Assembly (NCBI GenBank): GCA_009746045.1
Contig: RPFO01001415.1
Span: forward strand, 64,001-110,487
Origin: Mesostigma viride
Taxonomy: Eukaryota; Streptophyta; Mesostigmatophyceae; Mesostigmatales; Mesostigmataceae
Reading direction: 5' to 3'
DNA: 46,487 nucleotides
Positions 33,283 through 41,406 of this stretch are shown piece after piece. Position 1 is the stretch's first letter. Each line of letters starts with the position of its first letter. Under the pieces are notes generated by a model. It was given only the letters and a program-made list of their open reading frames with translations, made no database searches and was not told the origin of the DNA. Both the position numbers and the translations under genes were made by a program.

Positions 33283-36200
33283 GGTGGTGCGCCCGATCGT
33301 GTGCCATGTCGCTGGCAGGCGCGTACAACTCTTTGGAACAAGAGAACTTCCGGCTGGAGGAGGCGCTGCGGGAGGCTGAGGTAAGCCTTAAAAATGGGGG
33401 GTAGGGCTCACGCTCATTAACCCATGTGCTGCAATGTTTGTGGAGTAGGCGCTGCGGGAGGCATAGGCGAGGGCTGGGAGGTTGGCATTTCATTTCTCTC
33501 ACTCCATCTGGATTGCTTCTTTGGACACACATTTATGGCGTATCTCTCTCTGCATATTTTCATGTGTGTCTCGTTTGGAAGCACACCATGCACACCACAT
33601 ACCTTTCAAACTCCTCTCCACAGCGCAGCAGAGGGCTGCTCCTGTTACCCAGCTGCATGCCATGTCTCCCTACGCATGCAGGCCGTCTATCTGGTGGCAC
33701 CTGGCAGGCACACGGTGGCCATAAGCAAGTTTGTAGGCAGGGGTGTATAGGTGCTTGAAGTTGCGCTGAGGGCCTTTCATATATTCGTGGTATGCTGTGT
33801 CGATACGTCTAAGTGCGATGCAGCAGGCAACAGGAAAGGATCGTGTAGCACCGCACAAGCACAGATTACACTTCAGTGTCATGCACGGTGGGCTCCGCCG
33901 TGTGCACGCCACTCTCCCCTACCAAATGCCGGGCTGTGAGGTTGTAGCCACGCGACATGGCACCCGAATGGAGTACAGTATCCCCCTGACGATGTCAATC
34001 GTTATTGACTGCAGTCGTCTCGTTCATGTCGTTTAGACATCGTCCTTATTGGTTATTGACTGCAGTCGTCTCGTTCATGTCGTTTAGACATTGTCCTTAT
34101 TCGTTATTGACTGCAGTCGTCTCGTTCATGTCGTTTAGACATTGTCCTTATAAAGATAATGTGTACAATCATAGTAATGTCATTACTATTAGTAGTGAAG
34201 CTGCCTTGCGCGCGGAGTTCAAGGTGGCATTGTCTCAGTTTTCTTCTCACCCTGTGAACCCCCCTCTGTGTTGATGATGCCGATCGTGATGGTGATGGTG
34301 CGGATGATGTTGCTGATTATGATGTTAGTATGATATAACAACGCTGCTCATCTTGCTGCGTGATGGCGTTGGTCGTTGCAGAGCAAGCGCCCCCCCGCGA
34401 GCACCGCAGCACCCGGTGTGGAGGCTCTAATTGCGGCGAGGGCAGAGGTGAGGGCCTCTGGGTGCTGACAGCACCATTTGGTGGCTGAAATGTGGGGCCG
34501 ACTCTCTAAAGTGTGAGGGCTGACATCACCGCTCGGCGAAGCACTGCTAACAGCTGCCTGCGAGCATGATGGCTGCGCAGAGGGGCAGCCATCAGAAATG
34601 CCATTCAGATATTCTTCCTGAAGGTGCTTTTCTAGCCATGGTACAGTCTCAGCTCAGGGGAGGACTATGCGTGTGGTCAAGTTTCTCGTGCTGTCTATCG
34701 CTGTGAGCTGGCATGGGCCCCTCCCAGTCCCTTCCCCCGGTTTCCCCCCGTGCACACCTCCCTCCACATGCTCACTCTGTTTCATGATCTCGTGGTCTCA
34801 TCAAATGTATATTGTTCTACTTTGTCTATATCTTGTTGTGCTTGATCTTTCATGTTCTCATGGTCTCGGCTGTGCTAGCGAACCCATGTCCCTCTGTTGG
34901 CCACCCCTTCTGCCGGCCTGTCTTTGCTAATGCCTTCTGCCGGCCTGTCTTTGCTAATGCTTTCTGCCGGCCTGTCTTTGCTAATTCTTTTCTGGCGGCC
35001 TCTGTTCACGTCTGCTGCCGGGGCACTGCCGCTTGCAGGGTCGCGAGCAGGGCAAGCAGGAGGCGGCGGAGGAGCACGAAAGCGAAATGAATGACCTGCT
35101 TGTGTGCCTGGGGCAGGTGCGGCTACAAGTAGGAGGCCAACCGTGTTGCTGTAGCTCGTGTGCCTGGGGCAGGTACCTTACATCTTGGATGATGACAGTA
35201 GCGTGCTGTATAGTAGTGGTCAAGCGCGGATCGCGTGCTAAATATGGCTTTTGTGTAGTAGTGGTCAAGCGCAGATCGCGTGCTAAACATGGCTTTTGTG
35301 TAGTAGTGGTCAAGCGCTGATCGCGTGCTAAACATGGCTTTTGTATAGTAGTGGTCAAGCGCTGATCGCGTGCTAAACATGGCTTTTGTGTAGTAGTGGT
35401 CAAGCGCTGATCGCGTGCTAAATATGGCTTTTGTATAGTAGTGGTCAAGCGCTGATCGCGTGCTAAATATGGCTTTTGTATAGTAGTGGTCAAGTGCTGA
35501 TCGCGTGCTTAATATGGCTTTTGTGCCTGGGGCTGATGCAGCGTTGAGTATCAGAGCAGACCTATGGGGCATGAAAGTCCAATAGCCTGCTCACTGCTGT
35601 ATGCCAACACTTGAGCTTTAATTAATAGCCGCCTACTGTAGCTACTACAGCATGTGAGGATGCGTAGTATGTGTGGATCGAGAGCGTGCTATTTGTAGTA
35701 GCGTTTCAGGTGCAAGACCAGTGAAGGTTTGATGGCGACCAGGTTTACTGCACCTAACGGCCCTGGCGGGCTGCTGCTTCTGCTGGGCACGAGGGGCCAT
35801 GATACCCTTGGCCCAGGTATGCTCTGCCCAGACATGCAGTGCCTACATGTGTGGTGCCCTGAGATATGGACTCCATCCTGTAATTGTAGTGCCCCGCTTG
35901 CGAGTACCTTTGCCTTCTAGCCAGCCTGCCTAGTGTACATGCTCTGTCTCCTTAAGGTTTCTTCCTTGTTGATATTGAGTCGCTCGTCCTCCTTGCGAAT
36001 TGCTCTGAAAAGCCTTGCCTCGCGCTGTGATAGTGATGCCTTGGTAACAAATATGACTGCAATCTGAATAACTCGACGCATAAGGTACGTTTGGACAGAA
36101 CTCCAACCGCCATCTCCCAACCGCTTACGTGGGCCATGGATAAATTGAAATTTATAACAGAACCTTCACCACCGCTCCTTGTGTTTGTTTGTCATCTTTC

Positions 36201-36507
36201 TATCCCTATCCTGCCTAGCTGCCTAGCACCCTGCCCGTACCTGGTGAGGGGTCTGATGTCCTGCCTGTTGAACCATTCGCAATTCCTGCCACCCATGTGC
36301 TGTTGCTCTCAAGAACCCTTGGGTTTTTTACGACATATCCTCTACTTGCCTCTGCGGCTGCATGCGCAGGAGGAGAGCAAAGTTGAGAGGCTCAGCCGCG
36401 CGCTCACCGAGCTCGGGCAGGATGTGGAGGCGCTGCTGGCCGAGGTGGCTGCAGAGGAAGAGGGCAAGGACGATGAGGAGGACGAAGAGGGGGAGGAGGA
36501 CAGTTAG
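9623..36507 (+). CDS. USO1: USO1/p115 (plant GC6/MAG4-type) vesicle-tethering factor, 26 exons, complete
   Basis: Exons: 9623-9667, 10069-10127, 11829-11956, 12406-12458, 13541-13714, 14392-14465, 14715-14784, 15083-15136, 15718-15813, 17108-17245, 17837-17944, 19066-19137, 19787-19978, 20348-20500, 23360-23425, 25636-25852, 26338-26447, 28444-28496, 28907-29146, 29475-29548, 29784-30136, 31586-31679, 33319-33380, 34382-34447, 35039-35116, 36370-36507. All are GT-AG with consistent phases; 2967 nt, 988 residues, close to the family's usual length of roughly 900-960. Residues about 35-665 are the armadillo-like head ([59 protein letters not shown]). Residues about 725-970 are coiled coil ([25 protein letters not shown]). 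The tail is acidic and ends EEGEEDS. In the family, p115 is a homodimeric tether joining ER-derived vesicles to the cis-Golgi. Exon 1 ([10 protein letters not shown]..., donor CAG|GTAAGC) is the least certain part; the rest is firm. Confidence 0.93.
10635..10890. repeat. 64-bp tandem repeat, 4 copies, USO1 intron 2
   Basis: CCGTTACTGCGCCCTATTTG starts copies at 10635, 10699, 10763 and 10827, an exact 64-bp period; the last copy is diverged. It lies between USO1 exons 2 and 3. No other gene is seen in 10128-11828. Confidence 0.93.
11440..11830. repeat. Degenerate GGTCACT-rich repeat leading to the USO1 exon 3 acceptor, with a partial exon copy
   Basis: A loose repeat of GGTCACTNTA plus TGTGTCC-like sequence occurs about ten times up to the acceptor of exon 3 (AACTGTAG at 11821-11828). 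At 11722-11770 one repeat is followed by AAAG|CGGCGTGGAGGAGCGC and a shortened version of the exon 3 start ([12 protein letters not shown] against the true [15 protein letters not shown]). The array thus looks like serial duplication of the acceptor region. Confidence 0.7.
12973..13241. repeat. 33-bp tandem repeat, about 8 copies, USO1 intron 4
   Basis: The unit contains GCTACAATGTATATCACCAA and is near-identical in about eight copies. The length is a multiple of three and the unit is stop-free in all plus frames, which explains three overlapping open frames here. It is intronic, between USO1 exons 4 and 5. Confidence 0.95.
13368..13440 (+). repeat. Intronic copy of the USO1 exon 5 acceptor and 5' edge
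   Basis: The segment matches 13487-13560: GGACATCCCCAT against GGACATACCCAT, then GCTGCCGGACCGCTGCAG against GCTGCCCGACCCCTGGCAG, then GGTGG/GCTCGAGGTG exon-like sequence. The false junction is 13417/13418, the true one 13540/13541. The copy keeps an AG and a diverged exon start with a different frame. Confidence 0.75.
14093..14144. repeat. (CCTG)n microsatellite
   Basis: Thirteen CCTG/TGCC units lie in USO1 intron 5, followed to about 14280 by a looser AACCCACC-rich stretch. Confidence 0.95.
14555..14580 (+). repeat. Intronic copy of the USO1 exon 6 end and donor
   Basis: CCTACCGGTGGGTGG and the following GCGGCACAC repeat the true junction at 14459-14484 (exon ends TACCG|GTGGGT) with three mismatches in 26 bp, offset 96 bp downstream. 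It retains a potential 5' splice site. Confidence 0.8.
15416..15645. repeat. (CA)n then (CTCGCA)n microsatellites, USO1 intron 8
   Basis: About 28 CA units (15416-15471) pass into about 27 copies of a hexamer, CTCGCA (15471-15632), with a few CTCACA variants at each end. The hexamer probably arose from the CA run. The exon 9 acceptor lies 70 bp further on. Confidence 0.95.
15925..16215 (+). repeat. T-rich 60-68-bp repeat carrying five acceptor-like motifs, USO1 intron 9
   Basis: Five copies of a T-rich unit each contain a polypyrimidine run followed by TTACAG, TTATAG, GTGCAG or GTACAG and then ATGCTTTT. Every copy looks like a strong 3' splice site, but none is followed by recognisable USO1 coding sequence. 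The true exon 10 begins at 17108. Confidence 0.85.
16345..17019 (+). repeat. Two pseudo-copies of the USO1 exon 10 start flanking a tetranucleotide/GC-rich array
   Basis: The start of exon 10 (GACTGCCTGGAGCTGCTGAA at 17108) recurs at 16366-16397 (after ACAG, diverged after GAGCTGCTGA) and at 16989-17019 (2 mismatches in 31, but the acceptor AG has become GG). Between them, 16426-16928 is a CCAC, then CCGCC/CCGT, then CATC array. Long frames across the array arise only from its lack of stops. Confidence 0.85.
18082..18213. repeat. 44-bp tandem repeat, 3 copies, USO1 intron 11
   Basis: GTTACACAGTTAGATGCG starts copies at 18084, 18128 and 18172 with one substitution between them. Confidence 0.93.
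20580..21290 (+). repeat. G-rich (GnA) array, about 710 bp, USO1 intron 14
   Basis: Runs of 4 to more than 20 G separated by single A bases, with almost no C or T for about 700 bp on the coding strand, start 80 bp after the exon 14 donor. Nascent USO1 RNA would carry it as a G-quadruplex-prone tract. Open frames of Gly/Glu/Arg or Pro across it are composition artefacts. Exact length is likely to be unreliable in any assembly. Confidence 0.95.
21380..23350. other. Rest of USO1 intron 14: no gene seen; small repeats
   Basis: No coding segment was recognised. It contains (GACT)n at 21919-21965, a 17-bp repeat of GATATCTGACGGTCC (four copies, 22631-22697), and a degenerate repeat of about 154 bp in which GTCCAGGACTGGACAAATCCG near 22046 resembles GTCCAGGACCGAACAAGTCCG near 22200. 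These may be fragments of an old element. Confidence 0.6.
23711..25212. repeat. 1.5-kb GGGT/GGAT tetranucleotide array, USO1 intron 15
   Basis: The array is blocky: (TGGG)n at about 23715-23870, mainly (GGAT)n to about 24110, a regular octamer GGATGGGT from about 24110 to 24880, then (GGAT)n to about 25195. Five frames of over 500 codons span it purely because no unit contains a stop; none is a gene. Confidence 0.96.
26555..26745. repeat. 29-bp tandem repeat, about 6 copies, USO1 intron 17
   Basis: CTGGTTGGCCTTCTTTTATA-type units start at 26584, 26613, 26642, 26671 and 26700 with increasing divergence to the right. T-rich on the coding strand. Confidence 0.93.
27110..28105. repeat. 23-bp tandem array, about 43 copies, USO1 intron 17
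   Basis: The consensus contains CTGTAGCTCTAATGTATAGC with a few recurring variants (AGCACTAATG, AGCACTCATG, TATGGCAGAC, TATAGCAGCC). Variant copies recur in the same order, suggesting block amplification of several units at a time. There are no unique spacers, so this is not a CRISPR array. Confidence 0.95.
29245..29430. repeat. Degenerate repeat of about 47 bp, 4 copies, USO1 intron 19
   Basis: ACGAATGGGCTTCTGGTCCA near 29250 is echoed near 29298, 29344 and 29391, each followed by a GCGTCTC-like segment. It lies just upstream of the exon 20 acceptor at 29474. Confidence 0.7.
30518..31285. mobile_element. Candidate non-autonomous TIR DNA transposon (MITE-like), 768 bp, in USO1 intron 21
   Basis: Terminal inverted repeats: 30520-30546 (CGTTTAAGTGG...GGAGCGGCTG) and the inverse of 31257-31283 (CGTTCAAGTGG...GGAGCGGCTG) match at 24 of 27 positions; the match extends two more bases to 30518 and 31285. 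TTGT flanks both ends, a possible 4-bp target-site duplication. Inside are a 154-bp direct repeat (30650-30950) and a 64-bp repeat (about 30950-31090); there is no transposase. The superfamily is not assigned, and the short flanking match could be chance. Confidence 0.7.
31906..31930. repeat. Perfect short hairpin in USO1 intron 22
   Basis: CCCTTCCCTTA and TAAGGGAAGGG flank a 3-nt loop (GCT). A related CTAAGGGAAGG occurs near 32284, so the hairpin could mark one edge of a small element of about 400 bp, but no convincing terminal repeats were found. Confidence 0.5.
32670..32825. repeat. 58-bp tandem repeat, about 3 copies, USO1 intron 22
   Basis: GATGGGTTTATCTTCAGGCC starts copies at 32683, 32741 and 32799; the last is truncated. 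Confidence 0.9.
33445..33472 (+). repeat. Intronic copy of the USO1 exon 23 end
   Basis: AGGCGCTGCGGGAGGC at 33447-33462 repeats the exon 23 end at 33361-33376 (16 identical bases, offset 86 bp). The splice site itself is not preserved: the true GCTGAG|GTAAGC reads GCATAGGCGAGG in the copy. Confidence 0.65.
34001..34153. repeat. 51-bp tandem repeat, 3 copies, USO1 intron 23
   Basis: GTTATTGACTGCAGTCGTCT starts copies at 34001, 34052 and 34103. Confidence 0.93.
34906..34986. repeat. 27-bp tandem repeat, 3 copies, next to the USO1 exon 25 acceptor
   Basis: TTCTGCCGGCCTGTCTTTGC recurs at 34908, 34935 and 34962, ending about 50 bp before exon 25. The pyrimidine-rich unit may contribute to the polypyrimidine tract. 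Confidence 0.9.
35157..35538 (+). repeat. Copies of the USO1 exon 25 donor bracketing a 45-bp array
   Basis: The exon 25 end GTGTGCCTGGGGCAG|GT (35102-35118) recurs 56 bp downstream at 35158-35174 with a good GTACC donor. It recurs again in decayed form (TGTGCCTGGGGCTGATG) at about 35522-35538. Between the copies, 35211-35525 is a 45-bp tandem repeat of about seven units (TAGTAGTGGTCAAGCGC...). Use of the second donor would add 56 nt and shift the frame. Confidence 0.85.
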
Positions 36508-36618
36508 AGGATGCTGTGATGTTCCAATTTTGGTGCACTTGTGGGGCAATACTTAACAGGCATCAGCAACTGTTGTCGAAGGTTGCTGGCATGCGGCTTT
36601 TCTGACCATAATAATAAT

Positions 36619-36623
36619 TGTAA
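36619..36623 (+). promoter_or_regulatory. TGTAA, candidate USO1 polyadenylation signal
   Basis: TGTAA lies 112 nt after the USO1 stop in AT-rich sequence. TGTAA is the known chlorophyte poly(A) signal; a five-base match alone is weak. Confidence 0.45.
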
Positions 36624-36786
36624 TTAATGATAATAACAATGATAAGTAAGTAAGTAAGTAAGTAAGTAAGTACTTGCGTGTCATGCGCAAAGGCATGCCA
36701 CGGAGTACTATGCTAATCTCATTAGAAAAATAATTACACAAAAGTTTAAACAAATATCGTCTGCATCATCCCCCAACCGTTAAGCA

Positions 36787-39700
36787 CTAGATGGGGATGT
36801 AATCCTCATCCGAGCTGTCCTCTACTGTAATGGCAGACGAGGCGGTAGTGTAGCGGCTATCCTCAGGACCAATAACCTCCACCTGCGGACTTCTGGCTAG
36901 CAACGGGCCGCGGGGCCCGTGGGGAGAAAACAGGAGCATACCCCTCGGGGAGGTGCTTATCGCAGATGGCAGCCCATTTCTCCTTGTCAATCATGCGGGC
37001 GCGGAGTACGGATAGTCCCAGAAGCCCTGCATCTTCAAGCAGTTGTGTCACATAGGTCCGGGTCGCGCCGCGCCGGTGCCCGGCGCGCGCAAGTTTGCCA
37101 GTGGGTTGCGATGGGACAAGGGGACCCTGCCATAGGAGGAGGTGTCTACCTGGTTGGCCCGTCTTAAGCCCCCCGGCAGGGCCCACATCGGTATTCACCT
37201 GGTCTGTGCGGGCAAGATGGCCGGCAAAGAGGAGGCGGCGGTGTCGGATGGTATGGGTGACAAGGGGAGCTCGCAGTAGAGCTCGGCCCGGGTGCGGCGT
37301 TCTTGGTAGCGGACGCCGAGGATATGACGGAGCATTCGAGTGACGGTGCCGTCAAGCTGCTGGCTCAGCGCCTGGTCCAGGGTCCACGCCTCGCAGCCAT
37401 AAAGGAGGATGCTGAGGACAAGGGCCTTGAACAGAATGCGCTTGCGTCGCTCACTCAGGTAGCGACAGGTCCAGAACCTGTCGAGGCGGCGGAGGGCCGC
37501 CCAGGCCTGGCCAATGCGGGTGTTGATGTCGTCGGCCGTGGAGGGAAGCCAGCTGCCAAGGAGCTTGAAGCGAGTCGCCGGGGGGACGGGGCTGCCGTCT
37601 AGCAAGAGGAGGGTGGGTGGGGCTATCCCAGCAGGGAAGCCGATGGCCATGACCTCCGTTTTCTTGCTGATCATAAGCCCCACCGCCCGCGCTTCCAGTG
37701 ATAAGCTGTCTAGCCACAGTTGGGCTGACTCTGGGGTTTCCACGAGTGTCGTGTCATCAGCGTAGATCAGATCGCTCAGGCGGTAGGGTGGGTCAACCCC
37801 GCCGTAGCTGGCGTACTCCGTGACCTCGATCCCCGGCGGGCGCCCCTCCACCCGGGCGAAGCGGGCTTGTGCACGCCGCATAATATAGTCCACCATAATG
37901 ATGAATAGATATGGGGAGAGCACACAGCCCTGCCACACCCCGGTGTGCAGGGGAAACGCCGGAGTGACGCCGTCGGCGGTACGGACCTGGGCTTGGGACC
38001 CTTCATAGAACTGGCGGATGATCTCAACGATGTACGATGGGACACGGAACAGGTGAAGGACCACCCACAGGGCGTCCCATATAACCGTATCGAATGCCTT
38101 GGTGTAATCCACGAAGATCAATAGCAATGGCAAGAGGCCGGGGGCCAGGCGGCCCACTTCCTCGATCAGGCGGCGCGCGGTAATAGTGACCATAACACAA
38201 TTGCGACCAACACGGAAGCCCATCTGGGACTCACCTAGGTGGGGATCGAGGCTGGCGCGCATGCGGTTCAGCAGGAGACGCATGAAGACTTTCAGCACGC
38301 AGCTTTGGAGGCATACGCCGCGGTAGTTGCCGGTATCCGCGGCGGACCCCTTGCCCTTGTACAGCATGACCCGGACAGCGGTCTTCCAATACGTCGGCGG
38401 GGGGAGGCCATCTCGTAGAATCCGGTTGCAAACACCCCGGAGGAAAGGCTCAAGCTCAGGCATCTTAACCACCTCCGGTGAAATATTGTCCACTCCCATG
38501 GCAGCATCATTGCGGAGGGTGGAGATGGCAGCAGCCCATTCCTGGGGAGTCCACTCGTCGTGGGGGCCGTCCACCAAGGGGCCGGAGAGCGGTGGGACCA
38601 GGTAGTCCGTCTCGCTGGTGGGCGCCTGCGGGGGCTCAATGGGGCCGCCTCGGCTGGCCGCAGGGCGTGCAGCTGCAGCGGGGTCAAGCGGGGGGGCGGG
38701 CCAGGGGCCCCTGATAGTTTGGCCTGGGAGCTGAACCAAATCTCAAGGCGTTCACTGGGGGTGCCTGGGATGTCAGCCCGTTGCGTTTCCCGGCGTCCGG
38801 TGAGACGGTCGAGAGAGCGCCAGGCCGCCTTGTGCTGGTTGGCGGCCGTGTGGCGATTGATTTCGGCGGCAAGTGTCTCCACCTCCTCCGCATGTGCGGC
38901 AGTATATGCTTGAGTAAGCCGTTCCTGGTACGGGTACAGGTCCTCCCCGCGGCGGCGGGCCTGCGCTAGCGCCAGCCGGGCGGCAACCACCCGGGCGTCG
39001 CGCAGGTAGAGCGGGGCTGGTCGGGCGCGGGGTTGCTCGGGGAGAAGCTTAGAGCCAAGCTCCACCGATCGCATGAACAGTTCGTAGGGTGGCGTGAGAT
39101 CTACACCGCGATCTGCGTCCAGGTACATCAAAGGTTGCGCGTCCACGAAGGCAGACCTGATTGCATCGCGGCGTATCTCATCCGCTGACCACTTCTCCCT
39201 GCGCCCACGGACGGGGCGTAAGCAGGTCCAGTCAGGGCGGGGCCGGGGGCGGCGGCGCGCAGGGGCCTGAAGACGTAGGCGCAAGGTTGCGGTGACCATG
39301 CGATGATCCGATGCGACACTGGGGGTGGTCAGCGTACGGGCATCGATGACGGAAGAGCGCCAGCACTTGCGCACAAGTATGTAGTCCAAGCATACACATC
39401 GCCGCCGAGGGAGCATCGAGCCAGCCGCCCTGCGCATGGGGCCCACAAAGGTCACTAGTGCATCAGGCGGTTTAGCAAACAGCGTATTGGCAGCAGTCAA
39501 GTCCCCCTCAGTGAGCAGTTGCTCAAGTAGGGGGGTGTTGGCATTGCTATCGGTTAGGCGCGGCGCATACATGCAGCCCCCGCGGCCCACGGGCAGGGTC
39601 GCGTTGGCATCCACCAAGATGGCAACGATGTATTGACGTGGGATCTGTTTCTCTATGTCGAGCAACTGGTTGAAGAACGCTGCGCGGTCCTCGGCCGGGT

Positions 39701-40379
39701 GCCCAGCATGTGGGGCATATCCGACAATTACCGAGAGCATAATGGGGGTCCGTCCTTCAAGGGAGCGGAAAGTGCACTGAAGGATCCGATTCGAGCAAAG
39801 TTTGTGGTCCACGAGCTGGGCGGCAGCGGTGGGGGAGCACAGCAGGCCCACTCCTCCCTGACCCGGTGCATGCGCCGGGCCGCACAGCAGTTGCCATTGT
39901 AGTGCGAGGGTGACACGCTGAACGGGGCCCTCAAAGGAGCGTCGGTGCTCTTGGACCCCAAGCACATCAATGCCATATAGGCGGCAGTAGTGGACAAGCT
40001 CGTTGGCCCGCGGGGGGGCATCTCCCCCGGGCAGGGTGCGGACATTGTAGGTTGCGATGCGCAGCGAGTGGTGCCGGCGTTGGCCCAGCAGGGGGCGCCG
40101 GGGACCCGCGGTGTCGGCAGGGGGTTGGGGGGAGGCTGGCGGGGACGTGTGTGCGGCGTGAGATAACATAGTACTTTTCAACGCGCATAGGGCACCCTCC
40201 AGGCGGGCGGCGCGACTTGCTCGCCTGGTCTTGGGGTCAAAGAATGCAGCATACCGTTGGGAGTGCCGGGTTGCGAAAGCCAGCAGGCGCTCCTTGTTGC
40301 GAAGTTGGCGATGAAGGTCGCGGCTTTGACTCCGTTGCGTCGTCCGTGAGATTGGACTATCCAAGACACGCTCGGCCAT
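36787..40379 (-). pseudogene. LINE ORF2: APE endonuclease plus reverse transcriptase, frameshifted
   Basis: Starts MAERVLDSPIS. Endonuclease motifs: RIATYNVRTLPGG, DVLGVQEHRR and SDHRMVTATL. RT motifs: YKGKGSAADTGNYRG, FVDYTKAFD, GVWQGCVLSPYLF, and YADD at 37753-37764, followed by LLYGCEAWTL. The frame breaks at least three times: near 38690-38700 in a run of seven C, where the endonuclease frame passes to the RT frame; near 37255, where the frame moves to one reading IRHRRLLFAGHLARTDQ; and near 36925, before an acidic C-terminal DSSDEDYIPI. Breaks at homopolymers could be assembly errors, but three of them favour decay. Confidence 0.88.
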
Positions 40380-40910
40380 CGGACGACGGGTGTGGGGGGT
40401 GGGTTCTAGCTACCCCCCGGTAGCTGCTCGCGGTGTGAGGGGGCGGGGAGGGCCTACTCCCTACCCCCCGCGCGTCTCCAGTTAATAACCGAATGGACCC
40501 CTCAATGCTCAATGGCCTAACGCATGTGTTTATTACAATAAATCACAAGCCCCGCACACAACGTGCACAAGGGCATTTAGCATTCTCGACAAGCAACGCC
40601 CTGCCCGGCCGCCACGTCTGGAGCAGCCGACAGTGGCCGTTGGGCTCTGTGGTGCAGCCTGAGTGGCGCGACGCCACTGCTAGACTCTCAGGACCTTCGT
40701 CTAACATCCGACACCTCAATGCCAGTCCCGAGTGGGTACTGGCGACGCCGTACCGCCAATCCTGCTTGGGTACTGGCGTCCGTCACCAGGACTCGGCTAT
40801 CTAATAGTCTAGCCTGCCGAATCACATATAGCCGGGACTTCTGACCGAGCCTACACGTGCGAAACCCCAGATAGCACATTGCTATCTGGTACTTAGCCTA
40901 TGTCCAACGA

Positions 40911-41346
40911 CTAGAGGCTAACTTCTCCCCTCGACGTGGTAACCTCCCGTGAGGTAACCTCCATGTGCCATGCGTCGTCCTTCCACCGCAGCCGCACCTT
41001 CTTCGTGCGGTCAGCGAGGGCCTCCTTCGCGTCCTCTTGTGCCAGCCGGTCCCTGCGGGCGCGAAGCTGCGCCGGGGTCAGATCGTCGTCGAGACTCCAA
41101 CCCAAGCCTCGTGGTAGCTTGGTGCGGTGTTGGAGAATATAGTGCTTGCCGATGGGGCGCGTAAGCACGAGCGCCACCGGCGCATCCGCGCGCCCGGCCC
41201 GGTAGGCGGCGGACGGTGTCAATTGTGACACTGTCCTCTAGGCGGAAGTTGGTGATGAGTTCCTTCTCCACCTTGAGGCGGAGGAGGCTCAGCCCCGTCT
41301 CCCGGGGGAGGGCCGCCACAACAATGATAATAATAATAATAAACAT
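40911..41346 (-). pseudogene. LINE ORF1-like nucleic-acid-binding protein, frameshifted
   Basis: One frame reads LKVEKELITNFRLEDSVTID and then shifts by one base near 41190 into a frame reading RPIGKHYILQHR, DDDLTPAQLRARRDRLAQ and KKVRLRWKDDAWHMEV, with a stop at 40911. The order (basic RxxG-type segment, eDLTp-qr-xR helix, then a short beta strand) resembles the C-terminal half of L1 ORF1p-type proteins that bind element RNA. It is on the same strand as ORF2 and 530 bp upstream of it. No known domain is matched with certainty. Confidence 0.6.
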
Positions 41347-41406
41347 GCATCATGAATCAATTAATTACATAATTAATTAATTAATACGTAACATGCATCC
41401 GTCACC

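Larger units (their letters stand above)
36640..41346 (-). mobile_element. L1-like (APE-type) non-LTR retrotransposon, decayed, tail-to-tail with USO1
   Basis: On the minus strand an ORF1-like region (41346-40911) is followed by ORF2 with APE endonuclease and reverse transcriptase (40379-36787). A (TAAG)n tail at 36640-36671 follows, as expected for a LINE 3' end. The frames are broken several times. Boundaries are approximate: the 5' limit is placed at the (AAT)n run at 41323-41341, and no target-site duplication was found. The tail lies about 130 bp past the USO1 stop. Confidence 0.85.

Noticed and set aside
33250-33290. (CTG)n as coding poly-Leu/Ala
   Set aside because: It lies in intron 22 just upstream of the exon 23 acceptor at 33318, and its frames do not join the USO1 reading frame.
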